Shown here in pieces: positions 24,807 to 32,490 of a DNA stretch of 50,713 nt (positions are counted from its first letter, which is position 1; each line of letters opens with the position of its first letter). The stretch covers positions 1 through 50,713 of the forward strand of contig NZ_VDFY01000187.1 in the NCBI RefSeq assembly GCF_006228125.1. Reading direction: 5' to 3'. The position numbers were made by a program, and so were the translations under genes. A model generated the notes under the pieces. It did no database searches. It worked only from the letters and a program-made list of their open reading frames with translations, and was not told the DNA's origin. Origin of the DNA: Micromonospora orduensis. GTDB lineage: Bacteria > Actinomycetota > Actinomycetes > Mycobacteriales > Micromonosporaceae.

Positions 24807-24823
24807 GGGCGACAAAACGGCCA
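24807..24823 (-). promoter_or_regulatory. Conserved upstream element of gene B
   Basis: GGGCGACAAAACGGCCA, identical to 18835-18851 and at the same distance from the start codon. Between the element and the start both genes also share an ATCAGATG sequence and a short CCGGCG hairpin, so the duplicated leader may be an RNA or operator signal. Confidence 0.6.
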
Positions 24824-24882
24824 ACGCGCCCGCGAGCTTCCGTCGTGGCCTCCTGGCTGGGCGAACCGCCGGGTAGGAGAGA

Positions 24883-26316
24883 ATGAGGCACGTGACGACG
24901 ATCCCCAACGTGCTCGCCAACCGGTACGCCTCGCCTGAGTTGGTCGCCCTCTGGTCGCCCGAGGAGAAGGTCCGGATGGAGCGGCGGCTCTGGCTCGCCG
25001 TGCTCCGCGCCCAGCGCGATCTGGGCGTACCGGTGCCGGACGGCGTGGTCGAGGCGTACGAGCGGGTGCTCGACCAGGTCGACCTCGCCTCGATCGCGGA
25101 GCGGGAGCGGGTCACCCGGCACGACGTGAAGGCCCGCATCGAGGAGTTCAGCGCGCTCGCCGGCTTCGAGCACGTGCACAAGGGGATGACCTCGCGGGAT
25201 CTCACCGAGAACGTCGAGCAGCTCCAGGTGCGCGCCTCGCTGGAGCTGATCCGGGATCGGGTGGTGGCCACCCTGGCCCGGCTGGCCTGGCTGGCCCACG
25301 AGCACTCCGAGCTGGTGATGACCGGCCGTTCGCACAACGTGGCGGCGCAGGCCACCACGCTGGGCAAGCGCTTCGCGTCGGCGGCGGAGGAGCTGCTGAT
25401 CGCGTACGAGCGGCTGGAGGAGCTGATCGGCCGCTACCCGCTGCGCGGGATCAAGGGCCCGGTCGGCACGTCCGCCGACCAGCTCGACCTCTTCGACGGC
25501 GACGCCGACAAGGTGGCCGACCTGGAGCGGCGGGTCGCCGAGCACCTGGGCTTCTCGCGGGTGCTGGACAGCGTGGGGCAGGTCTACCCGCGCTCGTTGG
25601 ACTTCGACGTGCTGGCCGCGTTGGCGCAGGTCGCCGCCGCGCCGTCGTCGCTGGCCACCACGATCCGGCTGATGGTCGGCCAGGAGTTGGTGACCGAGGG
25701 CTTCAAGCCGGGTCAGGTCGGCTCCAGCGCGATGCCGCACAAGATGAACACCCGCTCCTCGGAGCGCGTGAACGGCTTCGCGGTGATCATCCGGGGTTAC
25801 CTGTCGATGGTCGGTGAGCTGGCCGGTGACCAGTGGAACGAGGGGGACGTGTCCTGCTCGGTGGTCCGGCGGGTGGCCCTGCCGGACGCGTTCTTCGCCG
25901 CCGACGGGCTGTTCCAGACGTTCCTCACGGTGCTCGACGAGTTCGGCGCGTACCCGGCGGTGATCAACCGGGAGCTGGAGCGGTTCCTGCCGTTCCTGGC
26001 CACCACGAAGATCCTGGTGGCGGCCGTCCGGCGGGGCGTCGGTCGGGAGGTCGCGCACGAGGTGATCAAGGAGCACGCGGTCGCCGTGGCGCTGGCCATG
26101 CGCGAGAAGGGCGCCCCGGAGAACGACCTGTTCGACCGGCTGGCGGCGGACGGCCGCCTCGGCCTGTCCCGCGCCGACATCGACACCCTGGTCGCCGACC
26201 GTACCGCCTTCGTCGGCACCGCCCAGGCCCAGGTGCAGGCCGTGACCAGGCGCATCACCAAGGTGGTGCAGAGCCACCCCGACGCTGCCACCTACTCCCC
26301 GCCCCCGATCCTGTAA
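24883..26316 (+). CDS. purB: Adenylosuccinate lyase
   Basis: Fumarase/aspartase-superfamily enzyme that releases fumarate from SAICAR (IMP pathway) and from adenylosuccinate (AMP branch). It is 477 residues long. Signatures: HVHKGMTSRDLTENVEQ, TGRSHNVAAQATTLGKRF, KGPVGTSADQ, and the family signature GSSAMPHKMNTRSSE near residues 284-298 with the flexible catalytic loop. The ATG has AGGAGA 4-5 bases upstream. It is not in an operon with other purine genes here and lies just behind the start region of secreted protein B. Confidence 0.95.
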   Translation: MRHVTTIPNVLANRYASPELVALWSPEEKVRMERRLWLAVLRAQRDLGVPVPDGVVEAYERVLDQVDLASIAERERVTRHDVKARIEEFSALAGFEHVHKGMTSRDLTENVEQLQVRASLELIRDRVVATLARLAWLAHEHSELVMTGRSHNVAAQATTLGKRFASAAEELLIAYERLEELIGRYPLRGIKGPVGTSADQLDLFDGDADKVADLERRVAEHLGFSRVLDSVGQVYPRSLDFDVLAALAQVAAAPSSLATTIRLMVGQELVTEGFKPGQVGSSAMPHKMNTRSSERVNGFAVIIRGYLSMVGELAGDQWNEGDVSCSVVRRVALPDAFFAADGLFQTFLTVLDEFGAYPAVINRELERFLPFLATTKILVAAVRRGVGREVAHEVIKEHAVAVALAMREKGAPENDLFDRLAADGRLGLSRADIDTLVADRTAFVGTAQAQVQAVTRRITKVVQSHPDAATYSPPPIL

Positions 26317-26343
26317 CTCCCGGTCCGGGCTGGTGGCGGTGGC

Positions 26344-26802
26344 TCACTCGCCGGTGGGGGTCTCGGCGGCGGTTCTCAGGTTGGGGGCGCTGGCGGGTTC
26401 GGCGATGCCGCCGAGAGACTCGGCGAAGGCCGGGTCGGTGGCGGTCTCCGCCGCCACCACCGGCTGGTCGGCGGGCATGACCTCGGGCATCTTGGGTACG
26501 GCGATCACCGCAGTGCCGTACGCGCAGATCTCCATCCACATCTCGCCGCAGTCCCGGCTGTCGAACCGCATGCCGATCACGGCGTTCGCGCCGAGCCGCA
26601 GGGCCTCCTCACCGAGGCGGGAGACCGAGTCGGTACGCCACCGGGTCAGGTTGTCCGGTGCCATCGGGTCGTACGCGCCACCGCGCAGGTTCTTGACACC
26701 CTCGCGGTACGGGTTGCGCGTCCTGGCCATCGATGACACCACCTCACCGAGGATCTGGCGGATCTCGTAGCCGGGCAGTTGATCCGTCGTCACGACCAGC
26801 AC
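26344..26802 (-). CDS. YbjQ/UPF0145-family protein
   Basis: A 152-residue cytoplasmic protein with the YbjQ pattern: TTDQLPGYEIRQILGEVVSSM, then NPYREGVKNLRGGAYDPM, then EALRLGANAVIGMRFDS and MEICAYGTAV. These proteins form pentameric rings of unknown function. The last 45 residues are a Pro/Ala/Glu-rich tail not typical of the family. The GTG at 26802 is chosen because the family starts at the VLVVTTD strand; an upstream ATG would add 35 residues without similarity. Confidence 0.85.
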   Translation of the reverse strand: MLVVTTDQLPGYEIRQILGEVVSSMARTRNPYREGVKNLRGGAYDPMAPDNLTRWRTDSVSRLGEEALRLGANAVIGMRFDSRDCGEMWMEICAYGTAVIAVPKMPEVMPADQPVVAAETATDPAFAESLGGIAEPASAPNLRTAAETPTGE

Positions 26803-26873
26803 GGTTCCGATGCTGTCAGGAGCGGGGCGACCCGATCGGGTGCATTGTTCACCTGATCGGATGCTGCAAAACA

Positions 26874-26918
26874 GCGCGGCGCGGACGGTCGGCACTCGGT
26901 CGACCATCCACGCCGCGC
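26874..26918 (-). terminator. Hairpin downstream of the secreted protease gene
   Basis: GCGCGGCG (26874-26881) pairs with CGCCGCGC (26911-26918), with further short pairing in the loop. It lies just after the protease stop on the - strand. Confidence 0.55.
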
Positions 26919-26931
26919 CGGGCGTTAACTG

Positions 26932-27615
26932 TCAGACACCGGCCGTGGAGGTGATCCAGGCCCGGTTGTACGCAACGCTGCCGTAGTTCTGGATGCTCGA
27001 CCCGTCGGCGGTGGAGGCGACGCCGACCTGCTGGCCGTTGTAGAACTGGGGTCCGCCGGAGTCACCGCGCCAGGCGTTGCCGTTGATCCGGGTGCTGCGG
27101 ATCGCCTGCCCGCCGTACGCGTCGGTGGCGCTGTTGCTGGTGACCCGGACGGTCGCGGTCTTCAGCGTGGTGGACGCCGAGCAGCCGCTGTAGCAGGTCA
27201 TGCCCCAGCCGTAGATCGAGTTGGTCGAGTTGATCGGCGGGTTGCTGCTGGCCAGGCTCACGGCCGAGGTGCTGACGGTGCTGGAGAGGCGCATGAGGGC
27301 CAGGTCGTTACGGGTGTAGGTGGCGCTGACCGTGCGGGTGACCCCGCCGGAGGTGCGGTTCACGCTGCCGACCCGGACGGACATGGTGCCGCTGATGCAG
27401 TGCCGGGCGGTGAGCACCCACTGCGGGGCGATCACGCTGCCGGAGCAGGTGAACGAGCCGTTGCTGAGCACCGCGGCGGCCCAGGGGGCGGACGAGACGG
27501 TGCCGCCGCCGATGATGGGTTGCGGGCCGGCCGGGGCGGCGGCCGCTCCGGACGTGGCGCCGAGGACGCCGACCAGCGCGGTGCCGAGCACGGCGAGCAG
27601 GGGACGGATGCGCAT
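26932..27615 (-). CDS. Secreted trypsin-like serine protease (S1 family)
   Basis: A 227-residue chymotrypsin-fold protease. Signal peptide MRIRPLLAVLGTALVGVLGA ending near AAAA, a very short propeptide APAGPQP, then the mature start IIGGG. Catalytic triad: His in VLTARHC, Asp in RNDLALMRL, Ser in RGDSGGP. Cysteines in CSGS/RHC and CYSGC suggest two disulfides. The ATG at 27615 has AAGGAG about 9 bases upstream. Monocistronic and divergent from purS. Substrate range cannot be judged. Confidence 0.92.
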   Translation of the reverse strand: MRIRPLLAVLGTALVGVLGATSGAAAAPAGPQPIIGGGTVSSAPWAAAVLSNGSFTCSGSVIAPQWVLTARHCISGTMSVRVGSVNRTSGGVTRTVSATYTRNDLALMRLSSTVSTSAVSLASSNPPINSTNSIYGWGMTCYSGCSASTTLKTATVRVTSNSATDAYGGQAIRSTRINGNAWRGDSGGPQFYNGQQVGVASTADGSSIQNYGSVAYNRAWITSTAGV

Positions 27616-27971
27616 CGGGTGACTCCTTGGACGGGGCGGGCCCGGGGTCGCCGGGTGCCGGACGGCGACGACGGGAGGTCCCCGCCACCGCTCTGCATCG
27701 AGGTACGTCGATGTAGGGTAGGGCGGACGGCAGGCGTTTTCAAGAATTCGATCGAGGGTAACCAATGTAACGATTCGGCCACCCTGAACGCCATATATGC
27801 CCTGGTGGGACCGCGTGTCCTGACTGGCGGACCGTCCTGGGCACCCGTTATGTTGATCACCGTCTGAACTGCACCCGACCGGTGCGTCCGCGACGGAATC
27901 TGCCAGGTACGCTGGCTGCGCTCGCCCGTTGTGGGTCGGCACCCAACTGCGTACACAGTCAGGAGTGCCCA
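27616..27971. other. Divergent intergenic region, protease / purS
   Basis: No gene is visible in these 356 bases. Direct repeat GTAAC-CAAT-GTAAC lies at 27758-27771 in an A/T-rich patch, a possible regulator site for the protease. A TACGCT -10-like box at 27908-27913 would start a purS transcript with a leader of about 50 bases. Confidence 0.5.
27908..27913 (+). promoter_or_regulatory. Probable -10 of the purSQL operon
   Basis: TACGCT fits TANNNT and lies about 60 bases before the purS GTG, which has its own AGGAG site. No clear -35 was seen. Confidence 0.35.
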
Positions 27972-28235
27972 GTGCCTCGCGTCGTCGTCGACGTCATGCT
28001 CAAGCCCGAGATCCTCGATCCGCAGGGCCAGGCCGTCGCAAACGCGCTGCCCCGGCTCGGCGTCAGCGACGTCGCCTCGGTTCGGATCGGCAGGCGGATC
28101 GAGATCGAATTCCAAGGTGAACCGGACCTGGACCGGGCCCGGGAGATCGCCGACAAGCTGCTCGCCAACCCGGTCATCGAGGACTTCACCGTCCGCCTGG
28201 TCGAGGCCGACGAGACCGCGGACGCCCGCTCGTGA
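27972..28235 (+). CDS. purS: FGAM synthase subunit PurS
   Basis: An 87-residue small subunit that bridges PurQ and PurL in the two-ATP conversion of FGAR to FGAM. The beta-alpha-beta pattern is typical: PRVVVDVMLKPEILDPQGQAV, LGVSDVASVRIGRRIEIEF and KLLANPVIEDFTVRLV. The GTG at 27972 has AGGAG 7 bases upstream; starts further upstream give residues with no match. It overlaps purQ by 4 bases (GTGA), the head of the purS-purQ-purL operon. Confidence 0.95.
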   Translation: MPRVVVDVMLKPEILDPQGQAVANALPRLGVSDVASVRIGRRIEIEFQGEPDLDRAREIADKLLANPVIEDFTVRLVEADETADARS

Positions 28236-28915
28236 CCGCCCGGGTCGGTGTGGTCACCTTCCCTGGCTCGCTCGACGACGGGGACGCGGCCCGGGCCGTC
28301 CGGATCGCCGGCGCCGAGCCGGTCCGCCTCTGGCACGGTGACCCGGATCTGCACGGGGTCGACGCGGTCGTCCTGCCCGGCGGCTTCTCCTACGGCGACT
28401 ACCTGCGCTGCGGCGCCATCGCCCGGTTCGCGCCGGTGATGGAGACGATCGTGGACGCCGCCCAGGGTGGCCTGCCGGTGCTCGGCATCTGCAACGGCTT
28501 CCAGATCCTCTGCGAGGCGCACCTGCTGCCCGGCGCGCTCACCCGCAACCAGCACCTGCACTTCCGCAACCGGGACCAGGTGCTGCGCATCGAGTCGGCC
28601 GGCACGGCGTGGACCAACACGTTCCAGCCCGGCCAGGAGGTGCTCGTCCCGGTGAAGAACGGCGAGGGCTGCTACGTCGCCGACACCGCGACGCTGGACC
28701 AGCTCGAAGCCGAGGGCCGGGTCGTCGCCCGCTACGTCGGCGGCAACCCCAACGGGTCGCTGCGGGACATCGCCGCCATCACCAACTCCGCCGGCAACGT
28801 CGTCGGCATCATGCCGCACCCCGAGCACGCGGTGGAGGCGCTCACCGGCCCCTCGCTGGACGGCCTCGGCTTCTTCACCTCGGTTCTCAAGCACCTGGTG
28901 GGGACGCCGGCATGA
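28232..28915 (+). CDS. purQ: FGAM synthase glutaminase subunit PurQ
   Basis: A 227-residue class I glutamine amidotransferase that supplies ammonia to PurL. The nucleophile Cys87 lies in LGICNGFQIL and the His/Glu pair in GIMPHPEHAVE near the C-terminus. VVLPGGFSYGDYLRCG forms the oxyanion region. The GTG start overlaps the purS stop. Its own stop overlaps the ATG of a 24-codon small ORF that leads to purL. Confidence 0.95.
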   Translation: MTARVGVVTFPGSLDDGDAARAVRIAGAEPVRLWHGDPDLHGVDAVVLPGGFSYGDYLRCGAIARFAPVMETIVDAAQGGLPVLGICNGFQILCEAHLLPGALTRNQHLHFRNRDQVLRIESAGTAWTNTFQPGQEVLVPVKNGEGCYVADTATLDQLEAEGRVVARYVGGNPNGSLRDIAAITNSAGNVVGIMPHPEHAVEALTGPSLDGLGFFTSVLKHLVGTPA

Positions 28916-28986
28916 CCGCCGGCACGATCATCGGTCTGCTCAACCGCCTCTCTGGCGGGCACGAGCGCAGCGAGGAGAGGTCATGA
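28912..28986 (+). CDS. Possible 24-residue bridging small ORF between purQ and purL
   Basis: ATG at 28912 overlaps the purQ stop (ATGA), and its TGA at 28984-28986 overlaps the purL ATG (ATGA). The peptide is MTAGTIIGLLNRLSGGHERS plus EERS, with an ERS-type repeat also seen at 36800 and 44402. Translation is not proven. Its frame joins both neighbours exactly, which suggests translational coupling across the 67-base gap. Confidence 0.4.
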   Translation: MTAGTIIGLLNRLSGGHERSEERS

Positions 28987-31640
28987 CCACCCATCCGGAT
29001 CCGGTACGGGACACACCGGAGGCGTACTCCGCCCCGGCGCAGTCGGCCGAACCGCTCCCGGCGCAGCCCCCCGCCCCGGCGGTCGCTCCGGCCCAGCCGG
29101 CGATCGCCGACTGGACCGACGGCGTGGACACCGTGCCGCGCGCGAACGGCACCCCGGGCGAGCTTCAGCCGTACACCGAGCTGGGACTCCGCGACGACGA
29201 GTACGACCGGATCCGGCAGATCCTCGGCCGCCGGCCCACCCAGTCCGAGCTGGCCATGTACTCGATCATGTGGAGTGAGCACTGCTCCTACAAGTCGAGC
29301 AAGGTGCACCTGCGCCAGTTCAGCGAGAAGGCCCCGCACAGCGACCGAATGCTCGCCGGCATCGGTGAGAACGCCGGTGTGGTGCAGGTGTCCGACGAGC
29401 TGGCGGTGACCTTCAAGGTCGAGTCGCACAACCACCCGAGTTTCGTCGAGCCCTACCAGGGCGCCGCGACCGGCGTCGGCGGCATCGTCCGGGACATCCT
29501 CGCCATGGGCGCCCGCCCGGTCGCCGTGATGGACCCGCTGCGCTTCGGTGCCGCGGACCACCCGGACACCGCCCGGGTGCTCACCGGCGTGGTCGCCGGC
29601 GTCGGCGGCTACGGCAACTGCCTGGGCCTGCCCAACATCGGTGGTGAGCTGGTCTTCGACCCCTCCTACCAGGGCAACCCGCTACTCAACGCGCTCTGCC
29701 TCGGCGTCCTGCCCGTCGACCGGCTGCAGAACAAGGCCGCCGCCGGCCCCGGCAACGTCGTGGTGCTGATGGGCGCCAAGACCGGCCGCGATGGCATCGG
29801 CGGCGTCTCGGTGCTGGCCAGCGCCACCTTCGACGAGGGCAGCGAGGCCCGCCGCCCCGCCGTGCAGGTCGGCGACCCGTTCACCGAGAAGCTGCTGATC
29901 GAGGCGTGCCTCGAGCTGTACGACGGACAGCTGGTCGTCGGCATCCAGGACCTCGGCGGCGCCGGGCTGACCTGCGCGCTCACCGAGACCGCCGCCGCGG
30001 CCGGCACCGGCATGCGGGTCTGGCTGGAGCGGGTGCCGCTGCGCGAGCCCTCGATGGACCCGCACGAGATCCTGGCCAGCGAGTCGCAGGAGCGGATGCT
30101 GCTGGTCGTCGAACCGGACAAGCTCGACGCGGTGCTCAAGACCTGCGAGAAGTGGGGCGTCCTCGCCACCGCGATCGGTGAGGTCACCGCCCCGGATCCG
30201 GACGGCCGCCCGGGTCGACTGCTGATCACCTGGCAGGACCACCTGGTCGTCGACGTGCCGCCGGGTTCGCTTGTCGACGACGGCCCGGTGTACGCCCGAC
30301 CGATGCGCGAGCCGGCGGACCTGATCCTGCTCCAGGCCGACCGGGCCGAGACGCTGCCCCGCCCGGCCGACCCGGAGGCGCTGCGGGAGACCGTGCTGCG
30401 CATGATCGCGTCGCCGAACCTGGCCGACAAGACCTGGGTCACCGAGCAGTACGACCGTTACGTGCTGGGCAACACCGTGCTCGCGCAGCCGGAGGACGGC
30501 GGCGTGATCCGGATCGACGAGCGGACCGGGCTCGGCGTGGCGCTGTCGGTGGACGGCAACGGCCGGTACGCCCGGCTCGACCCGTACAACGGCACCAAGC
30601 TGGCCCTCGCCGAGGCGTACCGGAACGTCGCGGTGACCGGCGCGAAGCCGATCGCCGTCACCAACTGCCTCAACTTCGGCTCCCCCGAGGACCCGGGCGT
30701 GATGTGGCAGTTCGCCGAGGCCGTGCGCGGCCTCGCGGACGGCTGCCTGGAGCTGGGCATCCCGGTCACCGGCGGCAACGTCAGCTTCTACAACCAGACC
30801 GGCGCGGCGGCCATCCACCCGACCCCGGTGGTCGGTGTGCTGGGCGTACTGGACAACGTCGCCGACCGGGTGCCGATGGGCTTCGTGCCGCGCGCCGGTG
30901 GCGACCACGACCAGCTCTACCTGCTCGGCGAGACGAACGTGGAGCTGTCCGGCTCGGAGTGGGCCTGGGTGACGCACGAGCACCTCGGCGGCATCCCGCC
31001 GCAGGTCGACCTCGCCCGGGAGAAGGCGCTTGCCGACCTGCTGGCCGAGGCCGCCCGGGTGGGCCACCTGGCCTCCGCGCACGACCTCTCCGACGGTGGC
31101 CTCGCCCAGAGCCTGGTGGAGTCCTGCCTGCGCCGTGGCGTCGGCGCCCGGATCGCGGTGCCGGAGCAGTTCGCCGAGGGCTCGATGCCGTTCGTGTACC
31201 TGTTCAGCGAGTCCGCCACGCGGGCGCTGGTGTCGGTGCCGCGCGGTCACGACAAGGCGTTCGCGGCGCTGTGCGCCGAGCGGGGCGTGCCGTTCGAGCT
31301 GATCGGCGTCACCGACCCGTCCGGCGGTGCGCTGGAGGTGCACGGTCAGTTCCGGATCGGCCTGGACGAGCTGCGCGCCGCGCACACCGAGACGTTGCCG
31401 CGCCTCTTCGGGGGTACGGCGGCCGTCGAGGTGCCCGCGCCGGCCGCCGGTGTGGCGGGTGCGGTCGAGGGTGTGCCGCTGCCGGCCGCTCCGGCCGAGC
31501 CGGTCGACCCGGCCGAGGTGCTCTCCGAGCCGATCGCCTCCTCGGGGCCCTCCCCGGAGACCGGTGCCGTCGAGCCGATCGGGTCGGAGCAGTCCGAGTC
31601 GGACTCCGGTGACACCGAGCCGTCGCCTGACGAGCGCTGA
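28983..31640 (+). CDS. purL: FGAM synthase large subunit PurL with extra N- and C-terminal tails
   Basis: An 885-residue ATP-dependent ligase of the small PurL type, normally about 740-770 residues. The core starts near residue 60 (YTELGLRDDEYDRIRQILGRRPTQSEL) and shows MWSEHCSYKSSKVHL, FKVESHNHPSFVEPYQGAATGVGG, GVQDLGGAGLTCALTE-like and VTGGNVSFYNQ motifs. The first 55 residues are Pro/Ala-rich and the last 70 are Pro/Glu/Ser-rich and acidic (ending DSGDTEPSPDER); both look disordered and are outside the family core. ATG with GAGGAGAGG upstream. The ComB-like gene overlaps its end. Confidence 0.94.
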   Translation: MTTHPDPVRDTPEAYSAPAQSAEPLPAQPPAPAVAPAQPAIADWTDGVDTVPRANGTPGELQPYTELGLRDDEYDRIRQILGRRPTQSELAMYSIMWSEHCSYKSSKVHLRQFSEKAPHSDRMLAGIGENAGVVQVSDELAVTFKVESHNHPSFVEPYQGAATGVGGIVRDILAMGARPVAVMDPLRFGAADHPDTARVLTGVVAGVGGYGNCLGLPNIGGELVFDPSYQGNPLLNALCLGVLPVDRLQNKAAAGPGNVVVLMGAKTGRDGIGGVSVLASATFDEGSEARRPAVQVGDPFTEKLLIEACLELYDGQLVVGIQDLGGAGLTCALTETAAAAGTGMRVWLERVPLREPSMDPHEILASESQERMLLVVEPDKLDAVLKTCEKWGVLATAIGEVTAPDPDGRPGRLLITWQDHLVVDVPPGSLVDDGPVYARPMREPADLILLQADRAETLPRPADPEALRETVLRMIASPNLADKTWVTEQYDRYVLGNTVLAQPEDGGVIRIDERTGLGVALSVDGNGRYARLDPYNGTKLALAEAYRNVAVTGAKPIAVTNCLNFGSPEDPGVMWQFAEAVRGLADGCLELGIPVTGGNVSFYNQTGAAAIHPTPVVGVLGVLDNVADRVPMGFVPRAGGDHDQLYLLGETNVELSGSEWAWVTHEHLGGIPPQVDLAREKALADLLAEAARVGHLASAHDLSDGGLAQSLVESCLRRGVGARIAVPEQFAEGSMPFVYLFSESATRALVSVPRGHDKAFAALCAERGVPFELIGVTDPSGGALEVHGQFRIGLDELRAAHTETLPRLFGGTAAVEVPAPAAGVAGAVEGVPLPAAPAEPVDPAEVLSEPIASSGPSPETGAVEPIGSEQSESDSGDTEPSPDER

Positions 31641-32400
31641 GGCGTTGGCCGCTGCCGTCTACGGCCAACCCGGATCGGGCGCCCGGTTCGACTGGGGGTT
31701 GACCGGGGCGGCCGAACTCGGCCGGGTCTGCGCGGCGCTGGTGGTGGTGGACGTCCTGTCGTTCACCACCGCCGTGGAGGTGGCGGTGGCCCGGGGTATG
31801 CGGGTGCACCCGTTTCCGTGGGGTGAGCAGGCCGCCGACTACGCGGTGCGGGTCGGCGCGGTGGCCGCGGTGGGCCGGCGACAGACGACGGTGGACCATC
31901 CGTGGTCGCTGTCGCCCGCCGCGTTGAGCACCGCGCCGGTGGTGGCGGACCTGGTGCTGCCGTCGCCGAACGGCTCGGCCATCAGTGCCGCCGCCAGCGC
32001 CACCGGCCTGCCGGTGGTCGCGGGGTGCCTGCGTAACGCACGCGCCGTCGGGCGTTGGCTGCGCCGCCAGGGGTACGGAACGCTGGACGCCCCGATCGGC
32101 GTGATCGCTTCGGGCGAGCGGTGGCCGGACGGATCGCTGCGCCCGTCGGTGGAGGATCTGCTCGGCGCGGCCAGCGTGCTCGACGCCCTCTCCGGCGTAC
32201 CGGACGGGCTCTCCGTGGAGGCGGCCATGGCGCTCGCCGCGCTGGCCAGCACCCCGGACGTGCCCGCCGCGGTCCGGGGCAGCGTCTCCGGTCGGGAGCT
32301 GACCGAGGGCGGCTTCGCCGAGGACGTGGAGGTGGCCGTCCGGGTGGGCGTGTCCACAGTCGTACCGGTGCTCCGCCAGGGTGTCTTCTCCGCCGCCTGA
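31609..32400 (+). CDS. ComB-like 2-phosphosulfolactate phosphatase family protein
   Basis: A 263-residue protein resembling ComB phosphatases: VVVDVLSFTTAVEVAVARG (Mg-binding DVLRATT-like), LPSPNGSAIS, and IASGERWPDGSLRPSVEDLLGA. In archaea and a few bacteria ComB acts in coenzyme M synthesis; in actinobacteria the function is unknown and no other coenzyme M genes are seen here. The GTG at 31609 lies within the end of purL (32-base overlap). Start choice is uncertain because no good ribosome site is visible. It ends at a strong bidirectional terminator. Confidence 0.75.
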   Translation: MTPSRRLTSAEALAAAVYGQPGSGARFDWGLTGAAELGRVCAALVVVDVLSFTTAVEVAVARGMRVHPFPWGEQAADYAVRVGAVAAVGRRQTTVDHPWSLSPAALSTAPVVADLVLPSPNGSAISAAASATGLPVVAGCLRNARAVGRWLRRQGYGTLDAPIGVIASGERWPDGSLRPSVEDLLGAASVLDALSGVPDGLSVEAAMALAALASTPDVPAAVRGSVSGRELTEGGFAEDVEVAVRVGVSTVVPVLRQGVFSAA

Positions 32401-32435
32401 CAGACGCGGCGCACACTGCTCACCCCTTCAGTACA

Positions 32436-32477
32436 GCGAAGAACGGCCACCCGGATCTCCGGGTGGCCGTTCTTCGC
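32436..32477. terminator. Bidirectional terminator, 20-bp perfect stem
   Basis: GCGAAGAACGGCCACCCGGA, loop TC, then the exact reverse complement ending at 32477. It lies between the convergent ComB-like and GYGQ-tail genes. Confidence 0.92.
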
Positions 32478-32490
32478 GCTGTGGTGGGGG

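Noticed and set aside
20722..24876. Very long open frame (1384 codons) on the + strand over the GT-C-like and protein B genes
   Set aside because: It is a high-GC shadow in another frame or strand, Arg/Gly/Ala-rich with no motif, and covers two well-supported genes.
18748..24882. ydaO (c-di-AMP) riboswitch in the leaders of the secreted paralogues
   Set aside because: Such switches often precede secreted cell-wall proteins in actinobacteria, but I could not match the core consensus by eye; kept only as an unexplained shared element.
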